Position numbers and translations under genes: made by a program. From Liolophura sinensis (Eukaryota; Mollusca; Polyplacophora; Chitonida; Chitonidae), in the NCBI RefSeq assembly GCF_032854445.1, contig NC_088302.1, forward strand, positions 8,491,338 through 8,555,337: a stretch of 64,000 bases of DNA, given 5' to 3'. Of the stretch, positions 58,496 to 64,000 are shown in pieces. Within the stretch, counting starts at the first letter, position 1, and every line of letters starts with the position of its first letter. The notes beneath the pieces are model-generated. The model saw only the letters and a list, made by a program, of their open reading frames with translations. It made no database searches and was not told the origin of the DNA.

Positions 58496-58780
58496 CTTGT
58501 TCATGTCAGGAAATCAGCAACTCTCCCCTGGGGACCCAGACTGAAATGAAACACTTGGGTATAGTTGACCGAGAATAGAGATTAGAAAGAGCAGCTCTGC
58601 TGCCAAATGATCTAAGCTGGTGCCTGCAGGCGTCGCTACCTTGACAACTTTTATTGCTACTTACTGGTCTATATCGACCCGTCACAGATGTTTTGTAGAA
58701 AAAATGGAAACAAACTGATAACATAAATGGGATTGACCCAGTTATGTGTCTTTATTGTGACCTAGCCTGTCTACTTTCGT
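58496..58780. repeat. Dispersed four-copy repeat, copy 3
   Basis: Shares TTCATGTCAGGAA, CAGGCGTCGCTACCTTGAC and TGTGTCTTTATTGTG with 34320-34660. Confidence 0.65.
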
Positions 58781-59004
58781 GTATATTTCACTTTCTTCTC
58801 AGATGTGCATACAGTGGACTGGTTGAGATTCTGTGGTGTTGAATAGAAATGTTGCTATCGATTCGGACTGGCTTTTGAATACCGCTTGAATAAAACGGGT
58901 TTGTCCAAATACGAAGGAAGAAATTCCCCATTACATGCAAAGAAAAAATAATCTACATTTCTGTCATATCTGTCAATGGTGAAGTATTTTTTTTTAAAAC
59001 TTCC

Positions 59005-59240
59005 CTTCTGCAAGCTGCCCGACGGTCCATCCGAGAAGAAAGACCGTCGTAAGATGACTGCCATCTCCAGCAGCTACCAGGTGTCAGAGTGTCTCTGGGG
59101 CTCCCTACAGACCCTGCACCTCCTTGGGCCAGCGACTGACACCGCGATTTGTGTACATATATTGTGTCTTTTGTGGCAAGACCGCCAGATTGCTGCCGCC
59201 ACTGACATATCAAGAGGAAGACACCAAACATGACATCCAA
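59005..59240. other. GC-rich unidentified insertion
   Basis: About 235 bp, clearly richer in G and C than its surroundings, with long open frames on both strands, for example DGPSEKKDRRKM in one plus-strand frame and CVFCGK in another. The first duplicate continues past the equivalent point (34775) without it. I recognise no domain. It could be an exon fragment or the body of a mobile element ending in the SINE-like piece at 59300. Confidence 0.4.
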
Positions 59241-59299
59241 ATCAGTTACATTTTTCTAACACCACGCAAGGCCGTCTTGTTTCCGTGTCTTCCTAATCT

Positions 59300-59440
59300 T
59301 TCAGTGCTGAACGCCAAGCGAGGCATCAACAGGTCCCATTTTTATTAAAGTCTTTGGCAGGACACGAACCGGATTTCATCCCAGCTCTCCCGACTTCGAG
59401 GTGGATACTCTATACATTAGGCCACCAAATCGGTTCCAGT
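59300..59440 (-). repeat. Second SINE family, tRNA-derived
   Basis: On the minus strand it has a head with TGGCCTAATGTATAGAGTA (A-box-like) and GGTTCGTGTCC (B-box-like). The plus strand shows CTGAACGCCAAGCGAGGC before it. Related to 775-902. Confidence 0.65.
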
Positions 59441-61590
59441 AGGACTTGTAGTGACATTATCCAGTCGAAAAATACAGTGAATAGATATCTGAAGAATCAG
59501 TATTTCGCTATAAATGATTGATGTTAGCTTTGATCAACATATCCTGTCTTCATGTCAGATGACATAAGTTGTGTAAGGCCTTCTACTGTGTTTTTGGTTT
59601 ACGGTCTGTAACAACGCAGGAGTTAGTCAATTATATATCATGGTTGATCATTTTTAGCACAGATAACTCAAGTCATCAAACAGGTAAAAATAACAATACT
59701 CAATAACTCAGTAAGAAATACTCAGGTGAAAAGCAGGTGGGTAAGATGATATTTGCGGTGATGCCTCATCAATTGTATGATTAATGGATTGCTACAATAA
59801 TAGATAGAGAACAACATAAATTGACTAGCCACGATTTTGTGGACACTCAACTCATTTGACACCAGACCACACCAGACAAAGTGACAACGGGCTCAGACAA
59901 ATAGCCGGTGTCCTGTCCCCAAAGCACCAGAGTGACACACTTTAGTAAACATTTCCAGTTCTACTCGTCATATGTATATATATCAGCCGTCTTTCTCTAG
60001 TTGTTCTTCTGTCAAACAATGCACGATTGAATCTCTTTTTAGTTCAGTTGTAGTAGGTGCATTTTAGAAAAGCCTCCTACCAACATTTGTTTTCCCAACG
60101 GCTGTGATTTCTGTCTCGCAAACTTCAGGAAAGTGAGGGATAGTTTCAATTTTGACTTTGTAAATTATCCTTACTTAGATAGTAGTATACTGAATGGTCC
60201 TCCATATGGTGTGTACATATCACGCTATAAAATGAAGATTTCAATCAAAAAACAAGTTATTACTGCAAAAACTGCAAGGTTATTCATCCAAACGCCTTCA
60301 CCCTAAGTTTATTAACTTTTATTTACTTTGTTAACTTTTATAATGAGCACAATTCTGTAAATAAATATGGACAGAGCGTCAAGAATCTCTGGCATTCTGC
60401 ATCATGAATGTGTCCAAATCGATTATTAAACGCGGGGTTAGGGGCTGTATATTCATCGTTCTAAATTTAATTGCGAAACTGGACACATGAAAAGTTGCGA
60501 TCAAAGTGCAACTAATAAATATATATATTTTGATTATCGATTTTATCGATAGCTTTAAATATTAGAATATTTCTTGCCTAATTCCAACATGTATGAAAAC
60601 TATCAATTGTTTCTCTTTATATGATTCTGTCTTATATATATTTTGTTAGTTCTATGGTAATTTATGTTAAATGTCGGTTTGGGAATTGGCTTGGCCATTA
60701 CGGACGCGTAAAGTCAATTTTAGTTGACGACTGGTATACGAATGCCTGTTTAGACGCATAAATTGACAAAGCTCACGGAACATTCCTCTAATATCTACTT
60801 TACCTTACCGATAATGCCCCCTTTTCCACTGTCGCTTTTTTTAGCCATTCCGTTCACATCCATATACACTGTGTTTCCAACCAAATTCACATACTCTAAT
60901 TTTTACATGTGTAGAGCCAGTCGTAAATGAGATATTTTACCTCAGTTGTACTTCTAAATCAAAAGACCCAGCGTTTTCGTTCTTGCACAGTTTATCAAAC
61001 GTCCCCTGTAGAACAAATCTCTGTCATAGATGTGAACTCAACAATATCTTGGCTATAGACGATATGATAAACAGTATTGCGCTATTGAAAAGTCGCAGAC
61101 ACAAAAAACAGTCGATATTTGATGAGCCTGTGGCGTTTTCCGTGATAAATAATTAATGTTAGCTTTGATCGTCATATACTGTCTCCATGTCATTTGTTTA
61201 ACTTAAAGATATCTTGAAGCTCAGATAGACTCACACAACATGAGATTACAACCATCGTTGTTTACAGCATCCTGCATGCTTACAAAATGATTTTTACTCC
61301 GTGTAATAGGTCTATGTTGGGCGTCAAGTAAACCGGAATTTCATGCTCAGGTACAATAACCCTGAAATATTAGCCATAATATATTTTGTAATGTAAACTC
61401 AAGATAAGTGATAAAATAACACCAATACCGAGGTCTACCTTTGGTGATGTGTACCCGCCAATCATCGACGGGTAGCAAATTGAGAAATGAGTCATCAGGC
61501 AATCCGTCAGAATCCGTGAGTCGAAGAGATCTAGAAAAACAAAAGACAAAGCTGTTGTTTTAACGAAGGAGAAAGACGCGATCCAAAAAT
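59441..61590. other. Gene-free AT-rich region
   Basis: No gene was seen. Pieces at 59500-59600 and 61010-61200 are related to 33660-33860. A stretch around 60365-60420 matches 28800-28860 in inverted orientation (GATTCTTGACGCTCTGTCC on one strand). Confidence 0.5.
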
Positions 61591-61597
61591 ATTACTG

Positions 61598-61712
61598 ATT
61601 TATTCAGCTGACTGGTGTTTTACGCGGCCAGCATTATGGTGGGAGGAAGCTGGACAGTCAGGGAGAAATCCACGACAATCCGCAAGTTGCTGGTGGACCT
61701 TACGATTGGTGA
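61598..61712 (-). repeat. SINE fragment
   Basis: GACTGGTGTTTTACGCGG, CAGCATTATGGTGGGAGGAA and CAATCCGCAAGTTGCTGG form the complement of the SINE 3' half with a short internal deletion. Confidence 0.75.
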
Positions 61713-61959
61713 CATGTTCCTGGGTCATTGCACTATTGATGATGTGATAAACATTTTAACGCTATTGTTGTTATCAAATAGATCCATGTGAACAGAATAT
61801 TAATCTTGTGCTGGTGGCGGTATTAGTTTCTTTTGATATTACGTCTCCAAAGAGAAGTTTACTACAACGGATTGCCAGTCTTCAACCTTTGTGAATCACT
61901 TTACTACAATATTAACAAACGCAGCTAAATTAATGGCTGATCACTGATGATAGATCGAT

Positions 61960-63170
61960 TTGTTGATTACTGGATTGATTTATACATTGAACAGTCACAT
62001 TTGTAGGCTTTCAGACCCTATTTAAACCAACCCCCCTCATCGCAGTCACTCTTATGTTACAAGGTCTTGAATTGGCTCTTCAGTTCTCTGGCACAGGGAA
62101 AAGGCGGAAGTCTGAATACCGTTATCACATGTCTCTGTATTGGACCTGACTGCAGGATATCAGGGCCAGATACTGGCAGCCAGTGGGAGATCACCTCTCG
62201 TCCACCACAGACTATAATGGGCAGGTAACAATAGACTCAGCTAATTGATCGATGGACGACCAAGCTTCCAAATTATCTTTAACCTGTCGGAAAGAGCGAT
62301 ACTGACGGAAAACCCAACAGACCAAGGTCTTGCCTGGCAAACACCCCGTACATTTCACGTGAGTGGAGGATCTGATGAAGAGAGAACGTAGATGCCGTGA
62401 AGCCTGTAACAAGAGTACTGTCAATGGCCGGTTGTGGAACGTTCAGCGAGCGGTGTATCATTCGTTCCATTCTTAAAATCTGGAGTGTCGATTGAGATCA
62501 CCTGGCAAAAAAAGAATCGTGAAGGAGCTGATCAACATAACAGAACCCATTTTTTTAAACTAAAGGTGTACATGATTAATTCTTCTGTGAATTCTAAACT
62601 AAGATAGTAGGAAACTAAACGCGTTAGTCCATCGTGCCATTGTGCCCATCCTGAGGCAAAACAAACAGAATTTATCTTGTGAGCACCTTGTCTGCTGTCG
62701 GTTGGTCAATCTTGTTTCCACTAGTGCTCGCGAATAAGTTCACTAATCTCGTGGAACTTGAACAAGACAACAGTCACCTGTAGTTTTTTTTCTTCAGGTC
62801 TTACTCTGTTAACGTTTCTAGTTTCCAAACCTGTTCTTTTCCAGCAGCCTATGCAACTGATTATGTGTAGTACTAAAATTTCTGTTAGGTGGGTCTAGCC
62901 CCATCTATAGAGGGCATCATTTATTAATATAGATAGCGACTTGGGCCTCGACTATACGTCTTGGAAAACATATAATGCAGAAAACAAAGCACAATTTGCC
63001 GCTATTTGTAGCTTGCTGTACGCAGTTTGTTGATTTTTTGAATATTCCGCACCACGGAATTGCCTAGGAATCAGAACAATGGTATTTATTTTGTAACCAT
63101 CAATATTTGATTCTAAGCCGATTTCGGCGTTTTCGATTTACACAACTGAGATTGCCCTATGATACACGAA
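61960..63170. repeat. Third copy of the distal duplicated region
   Basis: Matches 27640-28150 and then 29660-30130 (TCTCGTGGAACTTGAACA, GGTATTTATTTTGTAACCAT and ACTGAGATT(G/T)CCCTA). It lacks the 17-bp and 28-bp arrays found in the first copy. Confidence 0.7.
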
Positions 63171-63189
63171 CGTGCTTACATGCGTTATC

Positions 63190-64000
63190 ATTTAGCACAA
63201 GAACAGTGCTGCACATTTACCTTTAGTTGCTCCATGTGCGCATCTTGCTCAGTCTACGCGTCCTAGCTCTTGTGTTGAGCCTGGTTATCTCTATACTGTT
63301 CTTCGTCATGTCTGGAACCCAGGAGCCGAATTACTCTTTACTCAAGAAAACTGTTGAATTGACACCCTGGTGTAGTCAACTGTGAATTCCACAACCTATT
63401 TTTAAATGAAAACGTCACTTTGGTGTCGAGCAGAGAAAACAATTCTGTTAGCAAAGTATGTTCGCCGGTGCCGGAAGGCACCACTACCTTGATAAGTTTC
63501 ATCCGTATTGGAACAGACCCATATCGATCCGGCACAGCCTTCGAGTCGACAAAATCGATAGAAAATCATCAAATATATGAATTTATCACATTGAGGAGCA
63601 ATGGTTTCCGGGTGTGTACGTTTATTGAATAATAGCGAGTCTGGTTTGTTGCGTGGTCTATTTCCTTTCAGCAGGAAACGGTATTTACCAACAAAACAGC
63701 GTGCGAGATTATGTCTTTTTCAAGGCCAAAGTTGCCATCGGTTTGGATTGACTGCATTTGTTTCAGTTCTGGGTAATTTCACCAAGACACGTTTGCTTAT
63801 GATTTCTTCTCCGGCAGTACTATCAATCCACCATCTCAGAACAAAGTTTAATCCCTGCTTTGTTACAAAAGGTTGGTTGACAGTTGCTTAAAGCCTCGTA
63901 CAACAACGTTTCACTTATTCGATGGTGATAAGATTTACGAGCTCAGGAAACCACAGTGATTGGGATAAAGCAATAACCTTTGGTAACCAACTAGCGAAGT
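63190..64000. repeat. Dispersed four-copy repeat, copy 4, running off the window
   Basis: Matches 31900-32600 (TCATGTCTGGAACCCAGGAG, CCTTGATAAGTTTCATCCG and ATCGATCCGGCACAGCC) and ends with the SINE-like piece also seen at 32462-32615. No gene is supported. Confidence 0.65.

Noticed and set aside
32052-63632. Frame at 32052-32414 and its relative at 63420-63632
   Set aside because: The frames are interrupted by indels in the paralogous repeat copies and match no known domain.

Overview
The window is metazoan nuclear DNA. Spliced exons with GT/AG borders are spread over long AT-rich introns. There are many minisatellites, and tRNA-derived SINE fragments whose tails end in TTTATTTGATTGGTGTTTTA or its complement. 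I recall that SINE tail from molluscan genomes, so a mollusc (gastropod or bivalve) is likely; the species cannot be read from the sequence.

The only well-supported gene is an SLC5-family sodium/solute cotransporter on the + strand, most like sodium-coupled monocarboxylate transporters (SLC5A8/SLC5A12 group). Sixteen coding exons run from 7140 to 25437 and would encode about 630 residues. A second first exon of the same length (115 codons) and phase lies 5 kb upstream at 1992-2336, behind its own TATA-like box and E-box. The gene may therefore have two alternative N-termini, or the upstream exon may be a relic of a neighbouring paralogue. Exons 1-9 and 13-16 are fully open. Exons 10, 11 and 12 carry single-base indels that break or locally shift the frame; three of them are an extra C just before CTG.

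From about 9.79 to 34.77 kb and again from about 35.97 to 59.0 kb the DNA is a diverged tandem segmental duplication with a unit of about 25 kb. The second unit holds a dead copy of the transporter: exons 1-3, 6, 9, 10, 14 and 15 are missing, others have stops, indels or lost splice sites, the last exon is inverted, and part of intron 5 has moved to about 50.8 kb. Further partial copies of the distal, gene-free part lie between 59.5 and 64 kb.

From 26.6 to 35.9 kb and from 48.3 to 64 kb I see no intact gene. These stretches hold paralogous non-coding blocks, minisatellites (28 bp x about 62 at 30.1-31.9 kb, 17 bp x 13 at 29.4 kb, 38 bp x about 12 at 49 kb), a decayed Ty3/Gypsy-type LTR element (about 52.7-57.0 kb) with an internal inversion and no visible envelope gene, and two unidentified coding-like fragments (57.5 and 59.0 kb). 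Several arrays are expanded in one duplicate and short or absent in the other, so they expanded after the duplication. I found no CRISPR array, operon, rRNA or free-standing tRNA gene.
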